A stretch of DNA of 64,000 bases from Melissococcus plutonius ATCC 35311 (lineage in GTDB: Bacteria > Bacillota > Bacilli > Lactobacillales > Enterococcaceae). The translations under genes and the position numbers were made by a program. The stretch is taken from NCBI RefSeq assembly GCF_000270185.1, contig NC_015516.1, forward strand, positions 1 through 64,000, written 5' to 3'. This document shows positions 33,573 to 42,554 of the stretch, piece by piece. The notes under the pieces were generated by a model. That model ran no database searches, had not been told where the DNA came from, and saw only the letters and a list, made by a program, of their open reading frames with translations. The first letter of the stretch is position 1. The number at the start of each line of letters is the position of its first letter.

Positions 33573-35570
33573 TTATTCTTTTATCAGATAGGTTGTATAA
33601 GCGGCCATCTTTTCATCATTTTCTAGTAATTTTCCAGTCAGTAAGTCTTTTTTACCAATAAACCGTTGTGGTAATGATAATAATTGGTTTTTAAAATTGA
33701 TGATGAAATAATAGGCGTGATTTCCTTTATAACGGCAAGTGATCTCTAAATCAGTTGGTTCATTTATGACGGATTGAATTTGCTTCTCTGTTGTTACCAT
33801 TTCTAATACTTTATTTAAGGCATGATTTTCTAATTGGGTACCAACGTAATAAACAGTTCCCTGACCAAAATTATTTTTCGTTACAACAGGTGTTTCTGCG
33901 TAGAAATTACTTGTATAATTAGCAAGTGAGCTGGCTGTTTCTAAATGAATGATATCACATATCAAACTACACTTACTTTCTGTATGATCATTGAATTGCA
34001 GAGTGTTTGTTTGTTCAGGTGCTAAAGCATCTGTCTCCTCTACCCAAATCCCCGCTAGTTTTCTTAGTGGACCAGGATAACCACCCAAGTAGGCATTATC
34101 TGATTGGTCAACGATTCCACTCATGAAAGTCGTTAATAATGTCCCACCATTTTGTACAAAATTTTCTAATGCTTTTTGCATTCCTGCTTTTATCATATAT
34201 AGTACAGGAGCAATGACCACTTTATATTTTGTAAAGTCTGCATCAACAGGAATCATATCAACAGAAATGTTTTGTTCATAAAAGTAACGATAATATTGAT
34301 GAATTTGTTCTACATAGGTTAAATCAACATTAGGACCACTGGTATATTCTAAGGCCCAGTAGTTATCCCAATCAAAGACAATACCTACTTCTGAGCTATT
34401 TTGACTATTAATAACCTCTGATAGCTGACTTAATTCAGCTCCCAATTGTTCACATTCTTTAAATACACGTGTCTCTTCATGTCCACAATGTTCAATGACT
34501 GCCCAATGGAATTTTTCACAGGCACCAACAGAACGTCGTAATTGGAAAAATTGTATTGTATCCGCACCGTGAGCAATTGTTTGATAGCTTTGTGCGCGCA
34601 TTTGTCCTGGTTTTTTTAGTGAATTATAGGCCTGCCAATTTTGTTGTGAAGGTGTTTGCTCCATTAGCATGAATGGTTGGTTTTTTAAGCCACGCATTAA
34701 AACATGCGTCATAGCTACCATGCTCCAAGGAGTATTGTAAGCAGGATAATTATCCCAGGAGACAATATCTAATTCTTTGGCCCATTTAAAATAATCCAAT
34801 CCTTTATAAGTACCCATTAAATTAGTTGTAATCGGTGTTTTAGTGTCAAATTTATGGATGGCTGTTTTTTCCATTTTAAAATTGTTAAGCAAGCTATCTG
34901 AAATAAAACGTTTGTAATCAATAGAGATACCAGCAAAAGCTGTTTTATCAGTACCAATACCTTCTGATAAACGATTTGGAGCAACAATTTCATCGAAGTC
35001 ATATAGGGTATGCCCCAAAAATTCCATATTCCAAGCCTGATTTACCGAATCAATAGTTTTATACTTATCTTTCACCCATACCTGAAAAGCTCTTTCACAT
35101 TTTTCACAATAACACTCACCACCATATTCATTGTTAACATGCCAACAACTTATATTTGGATGATTTCCATAGCGTTCGGCTAGTTTTTTTACCAATCTTT
35201 TTGCAAATTTTTGATAGACTAAACTGTTTGGACAAGCGTTGTGCCGTTGCCCAAATTTATGCGAACGACCTTCATAGTCTACACGTGCTACTTCTGGATA
35301 TCTTTTGTACATCCAAGCAGGCAAAGCACCAGTTGAAGTGGCTAAAATAATAAAATAATTTTCATCACTGAGAAGTTGGATGATTTCATCTAGTTCTTTA
35401 AAATCATAACTATTTTCTGAAGGTTGTATTTTTGACCAAGAAAAAACATTAATGGTGGCACTATTAATATGTGCTTTTTTGAATAATTGCATATCTTCTT
35501 GCCAAATATCTTTTGACCATTGATTTGGATTATAATCCCCACCGTAAATAAATTGATTAAAATCTGTCAT
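33573..35570 (-). CDS. GH42 beta-galactosidase
   Basis: A cytoplasmic retaining beta-galactosidase of family GH42, 665 residues. GGDYNPNQW at the start, the acid/base Glu148 in WHVNNEYGG and the nucleophile Glu304 in MLMEQTPS are visible. Cys114, Cys153, Cys155 and Cys158 form the usual zinc cluster, and a trimerisation domain follows from about residue 390. These enzymes prefer plant galactan oligosaccharides over lactose. The gene is intact and divergent from the AraC-like regulator, with a GGAGG ribosome site at 35583-35587 (reverse). A cre-like site lies in the shared promoter region. Confidence 0.93.
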   Translation of the reverse strand: MTDFNQFIYGGDYNPNQWSKDIWQEDMQLFKKAHINSATINVFSWSKIQPSENSYDFKELDEIIQLLSDENYFIILATSTGALPAWMYKRYPEVARVDYEGRSHKFGQRHNACPNSLVYQKFAKRLVKKLAERYGNHPNISCWHVNNEYGGECYCEKCERAFQVWVKDKYKTIDSVNQAWNMEFLGHTLYDFDEIVAPNRLSEGIGTDKTAFAGISIDYKRFISDSLLNNFKMEKTAIHKFDTKTPITTNLMGTYKGLDYFKWAKELDIVSWDNYPAYNTPWSMVAMTHVLMRGLKNQPFMLMEQTPSQQNWQAYNSLKKPGQMRAQSYQTIAHGADTIQFFQLRRSVGACEKFHWAVIEHCGHEETRVFKECEQLGAELSQLSEVINSQNSSEVGIVFDWDNYWALEYTSGPNVDLTYVEQIHQYYRYFYEQNISVDMIPVDADFTKYKVVIAPVLYMIKAGMQKALENFVQNGGTLLTTFMSGIVDQSDNAYLGGYPGPLRKLAGIWVEETDALAPEQTNTLQFNDHTESKCSLICDIIHLETASSLANYTSNFYAETPVVTKNNFGQGTVYYVGTQLENHALNKVLEMVTTEKQIQSVINEPTDLEITCRYKGNHAYYFIINFKNQLLSLPQRFIGKKDLLTGKLLENDEKMAAYTTYLIKE

Positions 35571-35608
35571 AGCGTAATTTATCCCTCCAATGTCTATTTT
35601 AAATTAAT

Positions 35609-35622
35609 TGTAATCGTTTTAA
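35609..35622. promoter_or_regulatory. Candidate cre (CcpA) operator between the GH42 and araC-like genes
   Basis: TGTAATCGTTTTAA matches the catabolite-responsive element TGWAANCGNTNWCA with one mismatch, in the region between divergent sugar genes. It lies inside a larger A/T inverted repeat (TTAATT...AATTAA). Binding by CcpA is inferred. Confidence 0.5.
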
Positions 35623-35691
35623 TTAATTGGTAGTATAGAAATAGTAAACAAAAATTATCAATAATCGAAACAAAAAGGAACGATAAGACTG

Positions 35692-36384
35692 ATGCCTATT
35701 TATTTTCAACCAATTTCAGCAACTTTACCACTTTCGTTAGAAAGCATGGGGAATAATTGGAATCAACTTTCGATTCAAAGAATTCAAGGTTATCCTTACT
35801 ATCATTGGTTACAAACACAATCTGGGTGTGGAGAAGTATGGATAGAAAATCGAAAAATTATGCTTACCAAGAATCAAGGAATTTTAATGCCTCCTTTTAT
35901 TCCACATGCCTATTATCCGAAAGATAATTGGAAGACAAGATTCTTTACAATTAATGGTACATTACAAGAAAGCATTATAGAGATTTTAGGTACAAAACAT
36001 TTCTTATTAAGCAAAGATACTATTGAGTTTTCTTTTTCTGGTTGGCTTGATGAAGTGATTGCTGTTTACGAAAGGCAAGGGATTCAACCGTTAGAAATTT
36101 CTCAAGGTATATACCCATTTTTATTATATTTGTCATCAATTGATGAAAGACAATATAAATTTACACATCCTTTGTTTCAACAATATGTTCATCCAGTTAT
36201 TACAAAAATTGAAACAAATTATATGGATGAGTTAAAAGTTGAAGAATTAGCAAAACAACTATATATTAGTCCTCAATACTTAACCAGATTATTTAAGCGA
36301 TTTACTGAAGCTTTCCATCAAAAAAATCAATTGACTCCAATGGAATTTCGAAAATTGCATCTTTCAATAAATAACAATCTATAA
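35692..36384 (+). CDS. AraC-family regulator with a truncated DNA-binding domain
   Basis: A sugar-responsive AraC/XylS-type regulator of 230 residues. The N-terminal cupin carries WLQTQSGCGEVWI and LMPPFIPHAYYP. The first helix-turn-helix is intact (ELKVEELAKQLYISPQYLTRLFKRF, in segments). After RLFKRFTEA the sequence jumps within eight residues to QLTPMEFRKLH, which normally ends the second helix-turn-helix about 45 residues later. So roughly 35-40 residues, most of the second helix-turn-helix, are missing in frame. It is divergent from GH42, the likely target. It probably binds DNA poorly or not at all. Confidence 0.8.
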   Translation: MPIYFQPISATLPLSLESMGNNWNQLSIQRIQGYPYYHWLQTQSGCGEVWIENRKIMLTKNQGILMPPFIPHAYYPKDNWKTRFFTINGTLQESIIEILGTKHFLLSKDTIEFSFSGWLDEVIAVYERQGIQPLEISQGIYPFLLYLSSIDERQYKFTHPLFQQYVHPVITKIETNYMDELKVEELAKQLYISPQYLTRLFKRFTEAFHQKNQLTPMEFRKLHLSINNNL

Positions 36385-36547
36385 TATTAATAACCATCTT
36401 TTTTTCAGTTATTTAAAATAGAAATTGTTATTAATCATCTATTAAAAATGCCAATTCCTAGTAAGGTGGGTGACTAAAGCAATGTTCTGACATTCAATTA
36501 AACCTCTTTATCTTATTTATTGATCAGAAAATAAGATAGAAATAAAA

Positions 36548-36608
36548 AAATAAACAATCTTGCTAAAAATCATAAGATTGATTTTCAACAAGGTTGTTTA
36601 TTTTAAAT
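36548..36608. terminator. Bidirectional terminator araC-like / yfhO-like
   Basis: AAATAAACAATCTTG (36548-36562) pairs with CAAGGTTGTTTATTT (36589-36603) with one G-T pair, between convergent genes. Confidence 0.75.
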
Positions 36609-36616
36609 ACAATTTT

Positions 36617-39262
36617 TTATTTGATTCTTGTCTTTTTAAAGTTTTTTAGCATGATTGATTGGTATTTACTGCTATAAATAAACCAAGTATAAATGGCAAA
36701 AATACCTACACAAACAATACTTAAAATAACACCTGGTAAAAATCCTTCTGGTAAATAAACAAGTTTAATGGAATGTTTTCCTTTTGTAATAGGTAGACTA
36801 ATGAAAGCTTTTTGAAATGGCTTAATAGTTATCTGTTTGTTATCAATATAGGCTTTCCAACCCTTATCATAAGGAATTGTTGTTAGTAAAACTTTGTTTT
36901 TATCTACATCAACCTCTCCTTCTGCCGATCTTTTTCCTGTTTTAAATGCAATACCATTTTTTTGAATGGCTTTAACAGACTGCTCGAATGCTTGTGTATC
37001 TAATCCTAATACCTTTGGTTCCATAAAGCTGACTGATTTTGAACCATAGAAACTAGCAGTAAAAGAAATCGTTGTATCTTTATCATAATATCCTAAATTA
37101 TAGTATTGTCCTGTAACATCAATTTGTGATTTCATGTTTGAACCATTTGCATAAACAGTTACTGACGAGCTATCTAATTGAGCGAAATCCGTTGGAAATA
37201 GACTAAGATAGGCCTGTGTATTTCCTGGTACAGTGATTGTCCAAGTAATCTCTTTTGCTACGTTTCCTTGAGTTTCTTCATAGGTAACCTGTCCAAGACT
37301 TCGTATAGTTTTTACATTTTTTGCTGAAGTTACCGATGGTTCATAAAAATGAAAGTACTGCTGATTTTGTTTAGATAAAGCGTTAAATAAAAGCGTTTGG
37401 CTCATTAGATTATTATTTTCTGGTTGTTTGATTTGATAGATTGAATGATCTGTGATCATTCCTAAAGGTAAAGCATAATTATTTTCATACAAAGAATACT
37501 TGCCTTGTCTATTACTATATTCATAACCATATTTCATTGGATCCTGGTCGGATAGATTATACTTCATTCCCATAAATGCATCCATTAATAGTGTATTATT
37601 GGGATAACGGATATTTAAATTGGTTCCTCTTGAACGAAACCCTAATCGATTTAAATAGGCAGAAGAATGACGATTACGAATAGATGAAAAAAGACTAATA
37701 CCACTATAACCATAATTAATACTGTCATTTGAAGAGACGGGACTCAAATTTTCTAAACGATAAAAATTAGTATTGTCTTTCCTTGTCTGCTCAACCAATT
37801 TATTGATAGATGGATAAGGATCTGTATAAGCATTTTTTGCTGCATAATTCCAGTCATCTAAAATGCCTAAAATCATTTCTCTTGAATTGATCAATGCTTC
37901 GCCAGAGGTTAAAATCAAAAGAAAAATAACAAGATGGCGTATCGATATTTTTTTCAATTGATAAAAAGTAAGAACAAAGAAATAAAGAAACAAAAAAGTA
38001 ATTGTAATAACAAAAGTTGTTAATGAAATGTATCGATAACTACCATGATTTTTAGTTCCTTCAGCAATGACAAAAAGAGCAATCAAAAGAAGTATCATGC
38101 CACCAAATAAGCTTACTTCCTCTTGTTTGAATTTTTCCCATCCATATCCTGCCAACAAAACAATTAAAAAGGAATATAAAAAACTATAACGGAATAAAAA
38201 CATATTTGGTGCATGCAAGCCATGCCAAAATAAATTAAGAGGTGTTAGATAAAAACTAGCAATTAATAATATAAATAAACTACCAAATAATAGTTTGTTT
38301 TTTAAAGGAACTCTTTTTGTAACAAAATAAAAAAGACAAAAGATTAAGGGTAATAAACCAACATAAATAAAAGGGATAGAACCATATTTTGTTGTATCGT
38401 AAACTCCAATCATATTTTTCATCACAATATCCCAAAAGGAAGTAGCTTCTGTTTTCCATCCAATGATTTTTGTCAATGTTTCACCATTTGTTTTTAAATC
38501 TAGAAATGTTGGTAAAATGATAATCATAGAAGCGCCAGTAGCCAAGATTGAGGTAATAAAATATGGAATAATTTGATGTTTATAACGTTTAATATTGGTT
38601 CCAGTTCGTATAAAGAAATATAAAAAAGAAAAAATACCAACAATAAAAGCCATATAAAAATTTGTAATAAATAATAATAGGTAACTAACAAAAAGTAAAA
38701 CAGGCTTTCGCTCATCCATCAAGCGATGAATTCCCCATATGATAAGCGGTAAATAAATAAATGTATCTAACCACATAATTAGTTCCGAATGAGCAGTAAT
38801 GAAGGACATCAAGGCATAAGACACGCTTAATATAATGTGTACTATTTTTGGAATATTGAATGTATGTTTAGCAAGAAACCAAAAAGACAAACCAGCGGAA
38901 CCAATTTTTAGAAGTGTTAGAAAATAAATTGCTTCTGGCATTTGTTGATTAGGAAAAAAGAAAACAAGTGGGGTAAAAAGTCCACCTAGATAATAAGAAA
39001 CTAATGAGAGATAATTCAATCCAATAGAAGCATTCCAAGTGTAAAAAATACTTTGTTTCCCATGTAAAACATTGTTAAAACTTGAATAAAAATTTGATGT
39101 TTGGGAAAACGCATCACTTGCTAAAACACTTCTTGCACTGCCTAGATAGATGCCAATGCTTAGATAAATGATAACCATGATAAAAAATGGAATAAAAAAA
39201 CTGGCCATCATATAATAACGATTTTCTTTTATAAATTTTGTATAAAATTGCAATTTTTTCAT
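36617..39262 (-). CDS. YfhO-family large membrane protein
   Basis: 881 residues with a dozen or more predicted membrane helices over the first 470, then a large extracytoplasmic domain and a last helix near residue 860. The fold resembles GT-C glycosyltransferases. In Listeria and Bacillus YfhO-type proteins are implicated in glycosylating lipoteichoic acid. The sequence begins with a basic KKLQFYTKF and has DAFSQTSNFYSSFNN after the first helix. GAGGTT precedes the ATG. It is a stand-alone gene. Family assignment is good; the acceptor here is unknown. Confidence 0.85.
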   Translation of the reverse strand: MKKLQFYTKFIKENRYYMMASFFIPFFIMVIIYLSIGIYLGSARSVLASDAFSQTSNFYSSFNNVLHGKQSIFYTWNASIGLNYLSLVSYYLGGLFTPLVFFFPNQQMPEAIYFLTLLKIGSAGLSFWFLAKHTFNIPKIVHIILSVSYALMSFITAHSELIMWLDTFIYLPLIIWGIHRLMDERKPVLLFVSYLLLFITNFYMAFIVGIFSFLYFFIRTGTNIKRYKHQIIPYFITSILATGASMIIILPTFLDLKTNGETLTKIIGWKTEATSFWDIVMKNMIGVYDTTKYGSIPFIYVGLLPLIFCLFYFVTKRVPLKNKLLFGSLFILLIASFYLTPLNLFWHGLHAPNMFLFRYSFLYSFLIVLLAGYGWEKFKQEEVSLFGGMILLLIALFVIAEGTKNHGSYRYISLTTFVITITFLFLYFFVLTFYQLKKISIRHLVIFLLILTSGEALINSREMILGILDDWNYAAKNAYTDPYPSINKLVEQTRKDNTNFYRLENLSPVSSNDSINYGYSGISLFSSIRNRHSSAYLNRLGFRSRGTNLNIRYPNNTLLMDAFMGMKYNLSDQDPMKYGYEYSNRQGKYSLYENNYALPLGMITDHSIYQIKQPENNNLMSQTLLFNALSKQNQQYFHFYEPSVTSAKNVKTIRSLGQVTYEETQGNVAKEITWTITVPGNTQAYLSLFPTDFAQLDSSSVTVYANGSNMKSQIDVTGQYYNLGYYDKDTTISFTASFYGSKSVSFMEPKVLGLDTQAFEQSVKAIQKNGIAFKTGKRSAEGEVDVDKNKVLLTTIPYDKGWKAYIDNKQITIKPFQKAFISLPITKGKHSIKLVYLPEGFLPGVILSIVCVGIFAIYTWFIYSSKYQSIMLKNFKKTRIK

Positions 39263-39622
39263 AAATTAAACCTCACAACAAGATAGATTAAATAATAAGT
39301 CTAACATAAAATTAGAAAATATTTATTGATTTCTTTTCTATTTTAACGAAAATATAGGAAAGAAACTAGATTTTTATTAATAAATAAGATGAATTATTTT
39401 GTTCAACTGTTTAGGAAAGATTGAGTGGAAGTAAATGAACAGTTAAAAGCCGTCTATAAAAGATTTTTATTAGTAAAGATAATTAATAGAAATTTTTATT
39501 TATAATAATAAAAATAGCAGTTTAGCGAATTTATTTTCAGTCTAATTTTTCATTAATGAATAAACCAGCTATTGAATGAATTGAAAGGTAGGTCTATAAC
39601 TGAATAGAATTGTTTGAAGGAG
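39263..39622. other. AT-rich gap upstream of the YfhO gene
   Basis: No supported gene. A plus-strand terminator-like hairpin follows at 39623 although no plus-strand gene precedes it, so a small transcript is conceivable. Confidence 0.4.
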
Positions 39623-39670
39623 TAATTACTTTTTAACTGAGGCAGTTTAAGTAATTATTTTTTATTCAAT
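39623..39670 (+). terminator. Orphan terminator-like hairpin
   Basis: AATTACTT ... AACTG pairs with CAGTT ... AAGTAATT, followed by ATTTTTTATT. It is oriented for plus-strand transcription with no gene upstream on that strand. Confidence 0.5.
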
Positions 39671-39728
39671 GAAAAATTGAATAGGCAAATTTTATTGAAC
39701 AAAATCATTCTTTTTAATTTCCTATACA

Positions 39729-39753
39729 CAAACATATGTTCTTATGCTATACT
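39729..39753 (+). promoter_or_regulatory. LexA-like (SOS) box next to an orphan promoter
   Basis: CAAACATATGTTCT (39729-39742) resembles the Gram-positive SOS box CGAACNNNNGTTCG. It is followed by an extended -10 (TGCTATACT, 39745-39753). No SOS gene lies downstream before dUTPase at 40304. It could control that gene through a long leader, or it could be the leftover promoter of a lost gene. Confidence 0.45.
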
Positions 39754-39902
39754 AGGCATAATAGCTTATTTTGAATATTTATATTTAGTTTGCTTATTAC
39801 AATTTTATAATAAAATTTGTTGATTTTATCTAGATGAATTAAAGTGAAGCCTTATTAAAGAATTAAAAAGAAAAATTACTAATTGGTCATATAGATTTTG
39901 AA

Positions 39903-40175
39903 TGTGGATAACATGTTTAAAAGTCAGATTAGCTTGTGGATATTTTGTGAATAAGTTAATTTTATTAAAAATAAATAGTATAATTACCTTAAATGAATTT
40001 ACCTATTTTTGTTCATAAATATTGATTAATCAATATTTATCAATCTGAAAAATAAGGAATTAATAAAATTTATTTATAAAATTGAAAAAATTATTATTAT
40101 TTATCTATTCATTTTAAAATTATAAAAATTGTGGATAAAAATTTTGATTATCTAATTTTTAATACAGTATCCACA
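39903..40175. other. Cluster of five DnaA-box-like sequences
   Basis: Two perfect DnaA boxes (reverse of TTATCCACA, 39903-39911 and 40130-40138) and three one-mismatch versions (39935-39943, 39946-39954 and 40167-40175) within 273 non-coding bases. No gene fits here. This resembles the DnaA-box clusters known to titrate or regulate DnaA away from the origin. Confidence 0.7.
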
Positions 40176-40303
40176 AAATTATACAATGACCTATTTTTGG
40201 TATTTGTTTAATGAAAAAATCATCCTTTTAGTAGAAGTCATTTTTTTTAAAAGAGATATGGTAAAATGAGCGTAGCTTTTATAAGAAAGGAAGAATTTAT
40301 TTA

Positions 40304-40783
40304 ATGAAAATTCGAGGATTTGAAATTATTTCTGATTATCAGACACAAGGTATAAATTTACCACGACGTGCCACAGCAGAGGCAGCTGGATATGATTTTG
40401 AATCTGCTGAGGATAGCACTGTTCCAAGTATTTGGACCTTACATAAAAAGGGAATAGCACCAAAACCCGTATTGGTTAAAACTGGTATTAAGGCTTATAT
40501 ACCAAAAAATGAATATTTAGAATTGAATAATCGTTCATCCAATCCATTAAAACATTTTTTATTATTGGCGAATGGTGTTGGAGTAATTGATAGTGATTAT
40601 TATAATAACGAAGCAAATGAAGGTCATATTATGTTTCAATTTTTAAATTTTGGCTATGAAGATGTTATGATTAAAAAAGGTGACCGTATTGGACAAGGGA
40701 TTTTTAAGTCTTTTTTATTAACAGATGATGATCAGATAGGTAAAAAACGTTCTGGTGGTTTTGGTTCATCCGGAAAAAATTAA
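40304..40783 (+). CDS. dut: dUTP diphosphatase
   Basis: Hydrolyses dUTP to dUMP and pyrophosphate, keeping uracil out of DNA and supplying dTMP synthesis. The 159 residues show the trimeric dUTPase motifs: AAGYDFESAED near residue 28, NRSSNP near 76, NGVGVIDSDYY near 90, KKGDRIGQG near 124 and RSGGFGSSG near 148. The last motif forms the lid over the substrate. AGAAAGGAAG precedes the ATG. It lies 100 bases ahead of radA. The start fits the family. Confidence 0.93.
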   Translation: MKIRGFEIISDYQTQGINLPRRATAEAAGYDFESAEDSTVPSIWTLHKKGIAPKPVLVKTGIKAYIPKNEYLELNNRSSNPLKHFLLLANGVGVIDSDYYNNEANEGHIMFQFLNFGYEDVMIKKGDRIGQGIFKSFLLTDDDQIGKKRSGGFGSSGKN

Positions 40784-40883
40784 AATTAATGATTAATATT
40801 TAGTGATCATTTTATACTAGCTTAGCTATAAGCTAAATTTATGAAATCTAAATTTTTCGAACAAGGAATAAAGGAGAGTACAA

Positions 40884-42254
40884 ATGGCGAAAAAGACGAA
40901 AAGTCAATTCGAATGTCAAAGTTGTGGCTATGTATCTCCGAAGTACTTGGGACGTTGTCCTAATTGTGGTAAATGGAATTCAATGACCGAAGAAATCATA
41001 CAAGATACAACTGATCGACGTACACGAATTAGTTTAACAGGAAAAAAAGTGCAACCTCAACGATTAACAGAGGTTATTCCTAAAAAAGAGCCAAGAATAA
41101 AAACGCAATTAGCAGAATTAAATCGTGTTCTAGGTGGAGGAGTTGTGCCTGGATCTCTCCTTTTAATTGGCGGTGATCCTGGAATTGGAAAATCAACCTT
41201 GCTTTTACAAGTCTCCCAACAATTGGCAATGATTGGTGGCAAGGTCCTCTATGTTTCTGGTGAAGAGAGCGCAGAACAAATTAAAATGCGTGCTGAACGA
41301 TTGGGAACAATCAATACAGAATTCTATCTATACGCAGAAACTGATATGTCAAGCATTGCTAAATCCATTGAAGAATTGATGCCTGATTATGTCATCATTG
41401 ATTCTATTCAAACGATGACGCAACCTGATATAACCAGTGTTGCTGGCAGTGTTAGCCAAGTTCGAGAAACGACAGCTGAATTGTTGAAACTAGCTAAAAC
41501 CAATAATATTGCTATTTTTATTGTTGGACATGTCACAAAGGAAGGATCAATTGCCGGTCCAAGAATGCTAGAACATATGGTTGATACGGTTTTATATTTT
41601 GAAGGAGACAAGCACCATACCTTTCGGATTTTACGTACTGTCAAAAATCGGTTTGGTTCAACCAATGAAATTGGTATCTTTGAAATGCATGATTATGGCT
41701 TAACTGAGGTTACTAACCCTTCACAAACGTTTTTGGAGGAACGTTTGGCAGATGATGCAGGCTCTGCCATTGTTGCTGCCTTGGAAGGTACTCGACCTAT
41801 TTTGGTAGAAATTCAAGCTTTAATAACACCAACGGTTTTTGGAACTGCTAAGCGAACGACTACTGGATTAGATTTTAATCGGGTTTCATTAATCATGGCT
41901 GTTTTGGAAAAAAGAGCCGGATTACTTTTACAAAATCAAGATGCCTATCTAAAGGCAGCTGGTGGGGTAAAAATTAATGAACCAGCAATTGATCTGGCGA
42001 TAGCTGTAAGCATTGCTTCTAGTTACAAAGAAAAAGGAACAAAAGCTTCAGAATGTTTTATTGGTGAAATTGGCTTGACCGGAGAAATTAGACGTGTGGC
42101 AAACGTGGAACAACGTGTCCGAGAAGCTCAAAAGCTAGGTTTTACTAAAATTTATTTACCGAAAAATAATTTGGGCGGTTGGACGCCACCTAAAGGGATT
42201 GAAGTAGTTGGTGTTATGACGATCTCTGAAACCATTAAAAAAATCTTTCAATGA
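40884..42254 (+). CDS. radA: DNA repair protein RadA
   Basis: RadA (Sms) is a RecA-like hexameric ATPase that drives branch migration during recombination and fork repair. The 456 residues have a zinc finger with Cys11, Cys14, Cys25 and Cys28, Walker [11 protein letters not shown] near residue 95, the RadA-specific KNRFG near 253 and a Lon-like C-terminal domain. The AAAGGAGA site precedes the ATG. A hairpin at 42283 closes the unit. Confidence 0.97.
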   Translation: MAKKTKSQFECQSCGYVSPKYLGRCPNCGKWNSMTEEIIQDTTDRRTRISLTGKKVQPQRLTEVIPKKEPRIKTQLAELNRVLGGGVVPGSLLLIGGDPGIGKSTLLLQVSQQLAMIGGKVLYVSGEESAEQIKMRAERLGTINTEFYLYAETDMSSIAKSIEELMPDYVIIDSIQTMTQPDITSVAGSVSQVRETTAELLKLAKTNNIAIFIVGHVTKEGSIAGPRMLEHMVDTVLYFEGDKHHTFRILRTVKNRFGSTNEIGIFEMHDYGLTEVTNPSQTFLEERLADDAGSAIVAALEGTRPILVEIQALITPTVFGTAKRTTTGLDFNRVSLIMAVLEKRAGLLLQNQDAYLKAAGGVKINEPAIDLAIAVSIASSYKEKGTKASECFIGEIGLTGEIRRVANVEQRVREAQKLGFTKIYLPKNNLGGWTPPKGIEVVGVMTISETIKKIFQ

Positions 42255-42282
42255 GACAAAGAAAAATAATTAGAAATAAAAC

Positions 42283-42328
42283 TAGTCAATGATAGAGAAT
42301 GCTTCTTTTATCATTGACTAATTTTTTA
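42283..42328 (+). terminator. Terminator after radA
   Basis: TAGTCAATGATA (42283-42294) pairs with TATCATTGACTA (42309-42320), followed by ATTTTTT. Confidence 0.85.
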
Positions 42329-42554
42329 TATTTAATAATTTTAAAACAGATTATGAATGACTTTTTCTTACTCTTATTTCTTATAAAGATGCTATGAAAA
42401 AATAAAATAGTCGAAAAGTTGGCAGTTTTTTATCAGGACGTATAATATAAGTTTATAGTTTAAATTATTATATAGCTAAATTTCTTTTAATAAAAGCATA
42501 ATAATTTTTTACTAAAAATAACTATAAAAATAAAAGGGAACAGGAGACAAATGT

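Noticed and set aside
27970-39460. Short similarity between about 27975 and 39433 (ACAGTTAAAA context)
   Set aside because: Fewer than 20 bases with mismatches; expected by chance in AT-rich DNA.
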